The notes under the pieces are model-generated. The model saw only the letters and a program-made list of their open reading frames with translations. It ran no database searches and had not been told where the DNA came from. The position numbers and the translations under genes are program-made. From Candidatus Villigracilis adiacens (GTDB lineage Bacteria > Chloroflexota > Anaerolineae > Anaerolineales > Villigracilaceae): a stretch of DNA of 64,000 nucleotides. The stretch is from positions 185,829-249,828 of the forward strand of contig JADJBU010000004.1 in assembly GCA_016703605.1 (NCBI GenBank). The letters run 5' to 3'. Shown here one piece after another: positions 26,573 through 35,029 of the stretch; the stretch's first letter is position 1; each line of letters opens with the position of its first letter.

Positions 26573-27244
26573 TCAATACAACGGAATCCTCGCGCCGTTG
26601 ACCTTATCTGCTCCCTCTGAAAATAGATACTGCATCGTGGCAACGATCACTTCGGGCGTGGTGCCTGTGCCTTTGTTTTCCACATCGATGGCTTGCACCT
26701 GGATGATGTTCGCGGTGACGTTGAATTCCTTCAACTCAGCGGCGAGGGCGAGCATCATCGTCTCTTGGGCAGATTTGGCGGCAAGGTAGACTCCGCGTTT
26801 GGCGGGCGGGTTGGCAACGGTGGAGGGTGAGATGGTGATGACTCGTCCCCATCCGTTTTGGGAGAGAGGGTCTTGAAATGCCTTGAACAAATTGAAGATG
26901 GTGCGCACATGCTGGTTGAGCATGGATTCCAAGTCTTCGCTTGGGGTTTCGGCGAAGGTCTTGCCGCCCGTCCAGCCGCCGACGAGATGGAACAAGGCGT
27001 GTGTACTGCCAAATTTTTTCACTACAGCCGCGGCGGAGTCTTGAACCGTCTGCCCGTTGAGCAGGTCCACGGTTTGGGGGAGAATCCGCTCTGAGGGCAG
27101 GTTCAAGTCGTGGACTAATGAATCCAATTTATTTTTATCGATGTCGAGCAGCGCCAGGTTGTGCCCCATGCCCGCAAAGGTTTTCGCCGCCAAACGTCCA
27201 AGCGCGCCCGTCGCGCCCGTGATGACAATGGTCTTATTCATCAT
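26573..27244 (-). CDS. Short-chain dehydrogenase/reductase
   Basis: 223 aa NAD(P)-dependent oxidoreductase of the classical SDR fold. Cofactor loop TGATGALG (9-16), acidic DID after beta-2 (favours NAD), catalytic Ser in ITISPSTVA and YLAAK for the Tyr-x3-Lys pair. Shorter than the usual 250 aa; the C-terminus after VQAIDVENKG is brief. Start ATG 27244 with AAGGATG upstream; it may belong with the ribA gene on the same strand (44 bp apart). Substrate unknown. Confidence 0.88.
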   Translation of the reverse strand: MMNKTIVITGATGALGRLAAKTFAGMGHNLALLDIDKNKLDSLVHDLNLPSERILPQTVDLLNGQTVQDSAAAVVKKFGSTHALFHLVGGWTGGKTFAETPSEDLESMLNQHVRTIFNLFKAFQDPLSQNGWGRVITISPSTVANPPAKRGVYLAAKSAQETMMLALAAELKEFNVTANIIQVQAIDVENKGTGTTPEVIVATMQYLFSEGADKVNGARIPLY

Positions 27245-27288
27245 TCATCCTTCAACATTCACACCTGCACTTGCGTACGGTGCAAGTG

Positions 27289-28047
27289 TCATTCATAAAG
27301 CGCTTTGATCTGGTCTTCGGTCATGCCCTCCACGATGGGACGGTCACTTTGCTCGGGCAGATGCTGTTTGCCGTGGAAGTCGATCATGTGACCCGACTTG
27401 GCCGCTTTGGTTTGCAGGTAAAAAATGTTGTGTTCGTTGGTCGGCAGGATGTGCGGCAGGCGTTCATTGATCTTCACGCCATGTTGTTCGAGCTGCGCGA
27501 TCTTCTTCGGGTTGTTGGTCATCAACTGGATCGAGTTGACCTTGAGCGAATGGATCATGTGCGCGGCGACGGCGTAATCGCGCTCATCGTCGCGGAAGCC
27601 GAGAGCGAGATTCGCTTCGACGGTATCGAGACCGTTATCTTGCAAAGTGTAGGCACGGATCTTATTCGTCAGCCCAATGCCGCGCCCTTCCTGACGCAGG
27701 TACAAAACCATGCCGCGTTCCATTTCGCCGATCTTTTTCAACGCCGCTTCGAGCTGGTCGCGGCAGTCACAGCGCAGCGAACCGATGGCGTCGCCCGTGA
27801 GACATTCCGAATGCAGGCGCACGGGCACATCATCTGCGCCGATCACATCCCCTTTGATGATGGCGACATGTTCCTTGTTATCGCGGTTGTTCGAGAACGC
27901 CACGATATGAAAATCACCGAAGCGCGTGGGCAGTTCCGCCATCGCTTCAATGTGAACACAGACATGGTCTTCGCCGTAGCCTTCACACTCGTGGCAGCAA
28001 TCTTCTTCCAATAAAATTTGAATCTTTTCGTGCATTTCTGTTGTCAT
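27289..28047 (-). CDS. ribA: GTP cyclohydrolase II with Cys-rich N-terminus
   Basis: Opens the imidazole ring of GTP in the first riboflavin step, cytoplasm. Zinc ligands stand in SECLTGDAIGSLRCDC and the catalytic region in LRQEGRGIGL; both are family signatures. The start is ATG 28047, with GGAG 8 nt before; an ATG at 28065 lacks one. Unusually, the first 40 residues hold four Cys and one His (CCHECEGYGEDHVCVHIEA), perhaps a second metal site, before the RibA fold proper. Length of about 252 aa versus about 200 for single-domain RibA. No fused DHBP synthase domain. A hairpin repeat precedes it. Confidence 0.9.
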   Translation of the reverse strand: MTTEMHEKIQILLEEDCCHECEGYGEDHVCVHIEAMAELPTRFGDFHIVAFSNNRDNKEHVAIIKGDVIGADDVPVRLHSECLTGDAIGSLRCDCRDQLEAALKKIGEMERGMVLYLRQEGRGIGLTNKIRAYTLQDNGLDTVEANLALGFRDDERDYAVAAHMIHSLKVNSIQLMTNNPKKIAQLEQHGVKINERLPHILPTNEHNIFYLQTKAAKSGHMIDFHGKQHLPEQSDRPIVEGMTEDQIKALYE

Positions 28048-28063
28048 AATCGTTTCTCCAGTC

Positions 28064-28096
28064 AAGTGACAATCACCTGCAAGGTGACTGTCACTT
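28064..28096. repeat. Hairpin between ribD-like and ribA genes
   Basis: 15-bp arms with one mismatch (AAGTGACAATCACCT/AGGTGACTGTCACTT) and a 3-nt loop, one base after the stop of the reductase gene. It has no T-run toward ribA, so it is more likely an mRNA structure or repeat than a terminator. Confidence 0.6.
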
Positions 28097-28774
28097 TTAA
28101 AACTTATATTTCAATAATACTCCGCCGTCGTCCCATTGTTCAATGCCCGCCAGTTTCATTTGCATGGCTTGTTCGCGCGGAATACCGATTCCGTCGGCGG
28201 GCGTCGGCGCATTCGCGCCGCCGAAGATCATTGGAGCGATGTAAATCATCAATTCATCCACCAGTCCCAGCCGCATCAATTCGAAGTTGATCGTCCCGCC
28301 GCCTTCGACCATCAGGTGATCCACGCCGGTCCTCTTCAACGTCAACATCATCTTATGCAGGTCCACGCGCGGCGCATCGTCCACAAAAACTTCAACGCCG
28401 AGCGCGCGCAAACCCTCAAGCTGGCTATTAGATGTCCGGGATGTTGTAAATATTACTTTGCGAGAATCACCCGCCTTAATAAAATCTGAGTCTTTTGGGA
28501 TGTCTGCGACTGTTGCCGCGCCGACCTTTATCGGGTTTGGCGAACGCCCCTGCCTGACTCTCCCCTCACGCAGCGCCTCGCTCTTAACTGTGAGTTTGGG
28601 TGCTTCATCTAAAAGCGTTCTCCCGCCGACAAGGATTCCGTCCGCTGCCGCGCGGAGTTCGTCCACGCGCTGCTTATCCTTCGCAGAGGAGATCGCAGAA
28701 CCTTTGCGCTCGAAGGTGTCTATTTTTCCGTCTGCCGTCATGGCGACGTTGATGAAGGTGTAGGGTCTGTTCAT
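28097..28774 (-). CDS. Stand-alone RibD C-terminal-type reductase
   Basis: 225 aa of the RibD-C/dihydrofolate-reductase-like fold, as in archaeal and fungal 2,5-diamino-6-ribosylamino-pyrimidinone 5'-phosphate reductase, a riboflavin-pathway step. Landmarks: FINVAMTADGKIDT at the N-terminus, DELRAAADGILVGGRTLL, and HLMVEGGGTINFELM for the NADPH pocket. No deaminase domain is attached. It sits directly upstream of ribA on the same strand (49 bp), so the pair supplies early riboflavin steps. No FMN riboswitch is seen. The archaeal-type role is by family and context. Confidence 0.85.
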   Translation of the reverse strand: MNRPYTFINVAMTADGKIDTFERKGSAISSAKDKQRVDELRAAADGILVGGRTLLDEAPKLTVKSEALREGRVRQGRSPNPIKVGAATVADIPKDSDFIKAGDSRKVIFTTSRTSNSQLEGLRALGVEVFVDDAPRVDLHKMMLTLKRTGVDHLMVEGGGTINFELMRLGLVDELMIYIAPMIFGGANAPTPADGIGIPREQAMQMKLAGIEQWDDGGVLLKYKF

Positions 28775-28802
28775 AATGTGTGTGGGTTGTCATGCTGGGC
28801 AG

Positions 28803-30419
28803 CTAATACGAACCCGAAAAATAATCCGCAATCAGATCATCGTAATTGGCGTTGATCGTCTCACGCGCAAGCGCAAAGAAATCCGCAGTCGTGGCGTGAC
28901 CGTTGGCATACCGCGTCGCGTAGGCTTTGATAAACTTCGAGAAGTTGCCGTAGCCCATCAACTCACGCAGGTCGTCGAGGAAGAGCGCGCCGCGGAAATA
29001 AACGGCGTTGGTGTAGGAGCGGAAGGAACCATAATCGTAAATGGTCGCATCCACGTAGCCGGTCGGTTTGAAGTAATTGACGCGGAACTGCCACCACCAC
29101 GAGATGTTGGCTGGATAATTATTCTCGAAGAAAATCCGCTCACTGTAGGTGGACAGGGCTTCGTCCAGCCAGGGTTCGAAGGCGTGATCGTTGCCCACCA
29201 GGCTGTACCACCATTGATGCGCGATCTCATGCACGCCGATGGTCGTCAGGTTGCTTTTCGCCGAGCCGGTATACTGGCTGTAGAAATCGGTGGCGAGGAA
29301 GACCAGCCCGTCGTATTCCTGTCCATCGTCCATGTCCGATTGCACAATGGCGAGGGTCTGATGCGGGTAGGGCGCGAATTCAGCCGAATAGGTTTGCAAG
29401 GCTTCGCTGGCGTAGATCAGCATATCGTCGCCGCCCTTTTGGTAGCCGTTGAAATAATACGAACGGACGCTGACGTTGCCCCATGTCGTTTCATTAACAA
29501 TGAACTCGTCGCTGGCGGAGACCGCCAACGTCCGCGCGCCGTACATGCGGTAGCGGACCCACTCTCCATTTGCTTCGGGCGAAGCGCCCACGGCGAGGGT
29601 CACACCGGGGTCGGTCCTGATATTCAATTCGATGTCGGATGAGTCATAGACGAGATGCTCACCCCAGGGCATGGGGTCGTGCAAGACCCAGCCGCCCTGA
29701 TACGGTACGACGAAGGGATACCAGTCCACGAGATTGACCTGGTTGAAGTCGTAGCCGAAGACGTCGCCTGAACCTTTTTGCGGAATCTTGAGGTTGAAAC
29801 TGAGCGTGATGGTCGTCGCTGCGCCGTTTGCAATGGGTTGATTCAAGGTCACGCTCAGGCGTTGTCCGCTGAGGGTGTAGATGCCCAGGGCAACCCCATC
29901 CTGCGCGATGGCGTTGAGCGTGAACGCGCCGGTATAAATATTCGGCTGGACGGAGAGGACGAGGTCGGTGAGAGTCCCGCCGGAGGTGTTGTAATAGCGG
30001 ATGGTCTCGTCGGCGGAAAGCAGTTTGTTCTCGAAGTCAAGCGTGGCGTTGAGGATGTAATTTGTCCGCGAAGAGGTTGCCGGCGGCGGCGTGGCCGGTT
30101 GGACGGTATCCACCGTCAGCGTGGAGGGAGGCGGGGTCAATGTCGCTGTGGCGGGGATCTTCGTCAGCGTTGCGGAGGGTGAAGAGGTGAACGTCGGAAC
30201 CGGGGTATTCGTCTGCGCGGCGGGTTGGAAGGGGGTGGCGGATGCGGGACGCTCATAGGTCGGCAGGATGAATTCGGCAAAAGGGAACGGGGTGGGGGTG
30301 AGTGTGGCGGGAGGGGCGCAGGAGAGGAGGAAAGTGGAAAGTATAAAAGAGGTAATTAGTAATCTTGCCCTGAGCCTAGTCGAAGGGTGGTAATTGGAGA
30401 TTGGTGATTTGCGGTTCAT
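28803..30419 (-). CDS. M1 metallopeptidase lipoprotein A
   Basis: Predicted outward-facing zinc aminopeptidase-like enzyme of the M1 family. Lipobox LLSC (Cys near 33), a long Pro/Thr linker to about 115, a beta-sandwich domain, then the catalytic domain with HEIAHQWW (His397) and the downstream Glu in FEPWLDEAL. The M1 GxMEN exopeptidase motif is represented by DGQEYDGLVF, so substrate binding may differ. 538 aa, short for M1 because the C-terminal helical domain is lacking. The start overlaps the stop of the paralogue upstream by 4 bp (ATGA). Codons 12-19 come from a common repeat (see findings). Confidence 0.88.
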   Translation of the reverse strand: MNRKSPISNYHPSTRLRARLLITSFILSTFLLSCAPPATLTPTPFPFAEFILPTYERPASATPFQPAAQTNTPVPTFTSSPSATLTKIPATATLTPPPSTLTVDTVQPATPPPATSSRTNYILNATLDFENKLLSADETIRYYNTSGGTLTDLVLSVQPNIYTGAFTLNAIAQDGVALGIYTLSGQRLSVTLNQPIANGAATTITLSFNLKIPQKGSGDVFGYDFNQVNLVDWYPFVVPYQGGWVLHDPMPWGEHLVYDSSDIELNIRTDPGVTLAVGASPEANGEWVRYRMYGARTLAVSASDEFIVNETTWGNVSVRSYYFNGYQKGGDDMLIYASEALQTYSAEFAPYPHQTLAIVQSDMDDGQEYDGLVFLATDFYSQYTGSAKSNLTTIGVHEIAHQWWYSLVGNDHAFEPWLDEALSTYSERIFFENNYPANISWWWQFRVNYFKPTGYVDATIYDYGSFRSYTNAVYFRGALFLDDLRELMGYGNFSKFIKAYATRYANGHATTADFFALARETINANYDDLIADYFSGSY

Positions 30420-31915
30420 TGATAGACGCTGCGGAAGTATTGGTTGATGAGGTCGGAGATGTCCGTCGAGCCTGCGTGTGCGCGGAGGATGCGGAAGAAA
30501 TCGTTCCCGGTGACGATCCTGCCGCGTCCCTGGTTGAGATAATCCTGCATGAAGGCAAAGAAGGCTTCATCGCCGATGCGTTCGCGGACTTTTTCGAGGA
30601 AGTACGCGCCCTGACGATAAGCGGCGCTGGTGTAAGGTTGAAACCCTTGACCCTCATAAATAGGAATATCCACAAATCCCTGCGGGTTATAAGCCGCAAG
30701 CCGATAGTACCACCACCATTGATCCAACAGGTCGGGATGCGTTTTTTCGTAGTAAATTCGCTCCGAGTATGTGGACAGCGTTTCGTCCAGCCATGGTTGG
30801 AGCGCCTGATCGTTGGCAACCTGCTCGAACCACCACTGGTGCGCGGTCTCGTGAACCGCAACTGTCGTCATAAGATTTGCATATGTCCCATCGTAAAGGT
30901 CATATGACCCCTTCGAGAGATAGAAAAATGCGGAGTACTCCATCCCGTCATTGAAATCTCCCATGACGATGGCAAGGGATTTGTGGGTATATGGACCATA
31001 CACCTGACTATATACTTGAAAAGATTCCAGCGTAGCCTGCAATGCTCCCTGACCCGCGCTTTCGTAAAAAGGAAAGTAGTAACTCGAAATTGTGACATCG
31101 TCAATTTGAGTGCTGGAAACCTGAAAATCACGGCTCGCAGATAAGGCGAAGGCGCGGGCGGATTCAATCGTATAGCGGATACTGCCATCGGGCAACGCCT
31201 CGGGGACTCCGCTCGAAGCGACGATGGGAGCCGAAGCCGGGTCTGCAAATTTGAGATTCACTTCGTAATCCGCCGGGTCGTAGACGAGATGTTCGCCGTA
31301 ATACCAGGGATCGTGCAGAGTCCATTCTGCGTTGATGTTCGGCACGACGAACGGATACCAGTTGACCAGGTTGATCTGCCTGTTGGTGTAGCCGTAAATG
31401 CGCGGGCGTGAAATGCCCGGGTCTTCCTGTTCGGCGAAGGGAAGATTCAGCGTGAAGTTAAGCCTGAGTTCCACGACTCCGTTCGGGGGCAGAAGGGAGG
31501 CGAGGGGGATGTCGATCCGCTGGCTGGTGAGGGAAAAGTTCGAGACGGGTTGTCCATCAACGGCGATGCTGTTCAAGACAAAACTCCCGTCCCATAAATT
31601 TGGGGTAGCGGCGAGGACGAGGGTGTTGAGTTGATTGCCGGTCAGGTTGGGGTATTGAATGGTTTCGTCCACGGTTGCGGTGTGCGCGTCATAATCAATG
31701 AGGGTGTTGAGGGTATATGTTGCGCGCTCCAAGGCGGGAGGCGGCGTGTTCGTTGGGAGCGGGGTTTCAGCAACAGGCGCAGGCGTTTCGCTTGCAGGGT
31801 TTGTTGGAAATATCTGCTCTGTCGGGGGCGTTTCCGTTGATGCGTTGGACGAACAGGCGGCGATCAAAAGAAGGAAGGAAAGAAGAAAGAGAAATAGTTT
31901 TCTATGGTTTCGCAT
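30416..31915 (-). CDS. M1 metallopeptidase lipoprotein B
   Basis: Paralogue of the gene it overlaps, same layout: lipobox IAAC, Pro/Thr linker to about 55, beta domain, then zinc domain with HETAHQWW (His355) and WLDETLSTYSER. The MEN motif counterpart is DGMEYSAFFYL. 499 aa. It heads a two-gene unit with a leaderless-type promoter (TACAAT, 7 nt, ATG) and the next gene starts inside its stop codon. Tandem duplication suggests different peptide preferences or a heterodimer; neither is shown. Confidence 0.88.
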   Translation of the reverse strand: MRNHRKLFLFLLSFLLLIAACSSNASTETPPTEQIFPTNPASETPAPVAETPLPTNTPPPALERATYTLNTLIDYDAHTATVDETIQYPNLTGNQLNTLVLAATPNLWDGSFVLNSIAVDGQPVSNFSLTSQRIDIPLASLLPPNGVVELRLNFTLNLPFAEQEDPGISRPRIYGYTNRQINLVNWYPFVVPNINAEWTLHDPWYYGEHLVYDPADYEVNLKFADPASAPIVASSGVPEALPDGSIRYTIESARAFALSASRDFQVSSTQIDDVTISSYYFPFYESAGQGALQATLESFQVYSQVYGPYTHKSLAIVMGDFNDGMEYSAFFYLSKGSYDLYDGTYANLMTTVAVHETAHQWWFEQVANDQALQPWLDETLSTYSERIYYEKTHPDLLDQWWWYYRLAAYNPQGFVDIPIYEGQGFQPYTSAAYRQGAYFLEKVRERIGDEAFFAFMQDYLNQGRGRIVTGNDFFRILRAHAGSTDISDLINQYFRSVYQ

Positions 31916-31922
31916 GGGCGCG

Positions 31923-31928
31923 ATTGTA
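31923..31928 (-). promoter_or_regulatory. -10 box TACAAT, 7 nt before ATG (leaderless)
   Basis: Minus strand TACAAT, 7 nt, ATG 31915; no ribosome site. Confidence 0.55.
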
Positions 31929-31934
31929 ACAAAA

Positions 31935-31970
31935 AAGCGTAAAACAAGTCTGTAGACTTGTTTTACGCTT
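31935..31970 (-). terminator. Strong hairpin terminator of the SRPBCC gene
   Basis: 17-bp perfect arms (31935-31951, 31954-31970), 2-nt loop, T-run on the minus-strand transcript. It contains the ACAAGTCT palindrome also found at 23379-23400. Confidence 0.85.
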
Positions 31971-31987
31971 AACGAATTTTAAACCGA

Positions 31988-32428
31988 TCAGCCTTCGATG
32001 GCTTTCTTCACCTGGGCAAGGCTGGCATCGTAACTTGCGGTCATCTGTTTGCGCATCATATCTTCCATGCCGGGCATGGAGGGCATTCCGGGGGGGACAA
32101 GCACGGCTTCGGTCTGGAGGGTCAGTTTGGTGCCGCCGTTTTCCGCCTCGAGGATGTTGGTGCTGACGACGTCGGAAGCGGGCGGGGCGCCGTAGGTCTT
32201 GAGGCTGTACAGTTTATTCTGTTCGAAGGCAACGACTTCGGCGGTGATGACGTTTACCGCGCCGTTCATCGCCTTGACGGTGGTCTTGATCTTCGTTCCA
32301 AGTTTGATCGGTCCGTCCGCTTCGACGCTGGTGACGTACTGGTTCTTCTGCCCTTCGAGGTTGGTGATGTGGGCAAAGACCTTGTCGGGCGAGGCGTTGA
32401 TGTGGATGGTGTTTTCAATAAGAGCCAT
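31988..32428 (-). CDS. SRPBCC-fold protein
   Basis: 146 aa, START/polyketide-cyclase-like fold with a hydrophobic cavity. The opening IENTIHINASPDKVFAHITNL and the C-terminal helix with MMRKQMTASYDASLAQVKKAI are typical of the CoxG/Polyketide_cyc2 group. Such proteins carry or alter lipids or cofactors; the ligand is unknown. AAGGAGA lies 9 nt before the ATG. Monocistronic, ended by the hairpin downstream. Confidence 0.8.
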   Translation of the reverse strand: MALIENTIHINASPDKVFAHITNLEGQKNQYVTSVEADGPIKLGTKIKTTVKAMNGAVNVITAEVVAFEQNKLYSLKTYGAPPASDVVSTNILEAENGGTKLTLQTEAVLVPPGMPSMPGMEDMMRKQMTASYDASLAQVKKAIEG

Positions 32429-32605
32429 GGTTGATAATCTCCTTTGGGGTTTATGAATACGACGCTGTGATTATCGCGCATGGCTCGCAATCTCACAATA
32501 AACTTAAGGGGGATTTCGAGGTTGACCGTTGGTACTATGAAACAGACCGCCGACGGTGGGCGATGGTCTTTGATCTGAACCTGCGACAAATCATCTCAAA
32601 AACGC

Positions 32606-32700
32606 CGTGTCACCCTGAGGGAGCGTACTTTGCGACCGAAGGGTCTCTCGCTCCGGGCGTAGATATCCTTTGCTTCGCCCAGGATGACATTTTTGAGACC
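32606..32700. repeat. Degenerate genome repeat in the SRPBCC-znuB gap
   Basis: On the minus strand it reads GAGACCCTTCGGTCGC...CTCAGGGTGACA; the same pattern occurs at about 42152-42200 and, shortened, at 7350-7380. The 280-bp gap 32429-32708 holds only this and the SRPBCC promoter region. Confidence 0.5.
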
Positions 32701-32708
32701 AGTTCGAA

Positions 32709-33521
32709 TTATTTTTTGAAGCGTTTCCAAATAAAGGCAAACAGGAAGAACAATGTGGCGGTCAACACAATGGCAGAACCGGAGACGACGTTGAAGTAAT
32801 ACGAAAGATATAAACCAATGACCGAGGATAATGCGCCGATCAATGCCGAGACGAACATCATTGGCAGCAGGCGGCGGGTAAGCAGGTAGGCTGTCGCTGC
32901 CGGGGTGACTAACATGGCTGCGGCGAGGCTGACTCCCACCGTTTGGAGGGAGACGACGACGGTGAGCGCCAGCAAAACCAGCATGAGATTGCGAAGGAGT
33001 TCTGCGGGCAACCTCAATGTTGCAGCCAGGACGGGGTCAAACGAGATGACGAGAAAAGGTTTGTAAAGAATGGCTACTGTCAGCAAAATGGCGAAGCTCA
33101 AACCGCCGATCAGCCATAAGTCACCTATACTGACGCCCAACACGTTCCCGAATAGGATGTGCGACAGGTCCACGGCATAGGTTTGCATGGCGCTGATGAG
33201 CGCCACGCCCAGTGATAGCGCTGCGGCAAATAGAATGCCGATGGCAGTATCTTCTTTTACGGCTCCATCTTTGCTGAAAAGCCCGATGGTGAGGGCAACT
33301 GCTACGGCGGCAACACCTGCACCGATGAGCAAGTCTCCTTTCAGGATGTAGGCAATTGCCACGCCGGGCAGAATCGCATGCGCCATCGCGTCGCCCAGGA
33401 ACGCCATACCGCGCAAGACGACATAGGTTCCCATGACAGCGCACAACACGCCGACCATGACGGAGGCAAGCAGTCCGCGCTGCATGAATTCGTAGGTGAG
33501 GGGTTCGAGGAGAAAGGACAT
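32709..33521 (-). CDS. znuB: Zinc/manganese ABC transporter permease
   Basis: Membrane subunit of a metal ABC-3 importer, 270 aa with about eight helices. Family landmarks: MGVLCAVMGTYVVLRGMAFLGD near the N-terminus and LQTVGVSLAAAMLVTPAATAY in the second half. With ZnuA, ZnuC and a Fur-family regulator encoded on the same strand upstream, zinc is the likely metal. It is separated from znuC by a four-helix S23 gene and simple repeats. ABC-3 membership is certain, metal inferred. Confidence 0.9.
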   Translation of the reverse strand: MSFLLEPLTYEFMQRGLLASVMVGVLCAVMGTYVVLRGMAFLGDAMAHAILPGVAIAYILKGDLLIGAGVAAVAVALTIGLFSKDGAVKEDTAIGILFAAALSLGVALISAMQTYAVDLSHILFGNVLGVSIGDLWLIGGLSFAILLTVAILYKPFLVISFDPVLAATLRLPAELLRNLMLVLLALTVVVSLQTVGVSLAAAMLVTPAATAYLLTRRLLPMMFVSALIGALSSVIGLYLSYYFNVVSGSAIVLTATLFFLFAFIWKRFKK

Positions 33522-33522
33522 T

Positions 33523-33612
33523 TGATTTTCGATTTACGATTTTCGATTTACGATTTTCGATTTACGATTTTCGATTTACGATTTACGATTTTAGATTTAC
33601 GATTGACGATTA
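33523..33612. repeat. Tandem 14-bp repeat GATTTTCGATTTAC
   Basis: About six copies, the last ones diverged, between znuB start and the S23 gene. Similar words (GATTTACGATT, CAATCGTTAATCGTAAATTG) recur at 34020-34055 and 34830-34905, so they surround S23 and znuC. Confidence 0.8.
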
Positions 33613-33966
33613 GGATTTGCGATTGCGAAGGGTTTTGAGAGAGGCGACGGTCATGGCAAGGATTTCATTGGTTTCTTTATAAATGTCTTGCACATGTTCT
33701 TGCGAAACAAGACCTGTTTCGGTCAGGATTTCGAGCCAGTACATGGTTTCGTCACTTTCTTCTTCCACAATTTTCATTTTGTTGATCATATCCGGAGTGG
33801 ATTTGGCTCTGCAAGCAGCGCGATAATTTGCACCAATGGATGTTCCAGAACGAATAATCTGCTTTGCAATCACATCGGCTGCGCGCGAATGCGGCAATTT
33901 ATCCATCTGTTTGATGACTGCTACCGCCAATTTCTTAGTCCGTGCCTTGAAAGTCTGCTCATCCAT
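33610..33966 (-). CDS. Four-helix bundle protein (S23/IVP family)
   Basis: 118 aa of the 23S rRNA intervening-sequence (IVP) family, which forms a four-helix bundle pentamer in known structures; function unknown. Landmarks: SRAADVIAKQIIRSGTSIGANYRAA and IVEEESDETMYWLEIL (quoted in parts of the consensus). TGGAGG lies 6 nt before ATG. The gene stands between znuC and znuB within simple repeats, and interrupts an otherwise normal operon, so insertion is likely. Confidence 0.85.
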   Translation of the reverse strand: MDEQTFKARTKKLAVAVIKQMDKLPHSRAADVIAKQIIRSGTSIGANYRAACRAKSTPDMINKMKIVEEESDETMYWLEILTETGLVSQEHVQDIYKETNEILAMTVASLKTLRNRKS

Positions 33967-34032
33967 GTTGTACCTCCATTTAACCCGGATTTAGATTTGA
34001 AAGTCAATTATGTTGGAATCAATCTAAAATCG

Positions 34033-34827
34033 TCAATCGTTAATCGTAAATTGCTCATCCGGCGGACAGCACTCGTCTACCAGCATCATGCCGTTTTCCA
34101 TTACGAGCAATGAATTACCAAATGCCTGGGCAAGGTTTTCTTTGGTGAACACCTCCCTTGGCGCGCCAAAAGCAATGAGGCGGTGATTCAGCAAAAGCGC
34201 GAGGTCGAAGCGCGAACTGGCAAGGTTCAGGTCATGGGTCGAGACAATGGCAGTCACTTTTTTTTCTTGCAAGTGGTCGAGCAATCGCAGGGTTGCTTCC
34301 TGGGTGGTGACATCCACACCGGTAAAAGGTTCATCCATTAAGAGGATGTGCGGCTCCTGCGCAATGGCACGCGCCAGAAACGCGCGTTGCTGCTGTCCGC
34401 CCGAGAGTTGACCGATGGACTGCTCCGCCAGATCGGCGATGCCCATTTGCATGAGACTTTTTTGAACGGCATCTCTATCACGGGAAGTGGCGCGCTTGAG
34501 CCAGCCCATTTGCGCGAAACGTCCCATCATGACCACATCTTCCACAGTGACGGGAAAACGCCAGTCCACTTCTTCGCGTTGGGGAACATAGGCGACACAA
34601 TCTTGATGTAAACCCAGCGCTTCACCATGAATGAAGATATTTCCCTGTTGCAACGGCAGCAACCCAACCAATGCCTTGAACAGCGTGGACTTGCCCGCTC
34701 CATTTGGACCGACCACGGCAACGCGGGACCCATGCGGCACTTGAAAACTCAGCTCGCGCAAAACGATCTTGTCGCCGTAGCCGATGTTGATATTTTGAAG
34801 TTCGAGACGATGAGGTGTATGAGACAT
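34033..34827 (-). CDS. znuC: Zinc/manganese ABC transporter ATPase
   Basis: Energises the metal importer. Walker A GPNGAGKST (40-48), Q-loop, signature LSGGQQQRAFLARA and Walker B ILLMDEPF. 264 aa. The final residues FTIND are encoded by a dispersed simple-repeat word, so the native C-terminus was altered by repeat insertion. Next upstream is a MITE and then znuA; downstream is the S23 gene. Confidence 0.92.
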   Translation of the reverse strand: MSHTPHRLELQNINIGYGDKIVLRELSFQVPHGSRVAVVGPNGAGKSTLFKALVGLLPLQQGNIFIHGEALGLHQDCVAYVPQREEVDWRFPVTVEDVVMMGRFAQMGWLKRATSRDRDAVQKSLMQMGIADLAEQSIGQLSGGQQQRAFLARAIAQEPHILLMDEPFTGVDVTTQEATLRLLDHLQEKKVTAIVSTHDLNLASSRFDLALLLNHRLIAFGAPREVFTKENLAQAFGNSLLVMENGMMLVDECCPPDEQFTIND

Positions 34828-34897
34828 TTCGGTTCGCGATTTCCGATTTGCATTTTGGATTTACGCTTTCAGATGTTAATCGTAAATTGTAAATCTA

Positions 34898-35024
34898 AAA
34901 TTGCCGTAATTGCTCAGCCTGCTCATTCTCGATTGTCGTTTCGAGAAATCTTTTTGGCGTTGTCCAAGATTTCTCCTCGCTTCGCTCGTCGAAATGACAA
35001 GCCGCTGAGCAGTTACAAATTGCC
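34898..35024. mobile_element. IS66-like MITE, copy 2, between znuA and znuC
   Basis: Element 34906-35016. Inverted ends are GTAATTGCTCAG (34906-34917) and CTGAGCAGTTAC (35005-35016), one mismatch. It is flanked by a perfect 8-bp direct repeat AAATTGCC (34898-34905, 35017-35024), directly adjacent. No coding capacity. Its interior (TTTCTCCTCGCTTCGC...GTCGAAATGACA) is shared with copy 1. Confidence 0.82.
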
Positions 35025-35029
35025 TTATC

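Noticed and set aside
28775..28802. FMN riboswitch before the riboflavin genes
   Set aside because: The gap is 28 bp, far too short for an RFN element.
33523..33612. CRISPR-like repeat array
   Set aside because: Repeats are a 14-bp tandem without unique spacers, and no cas genes are present.
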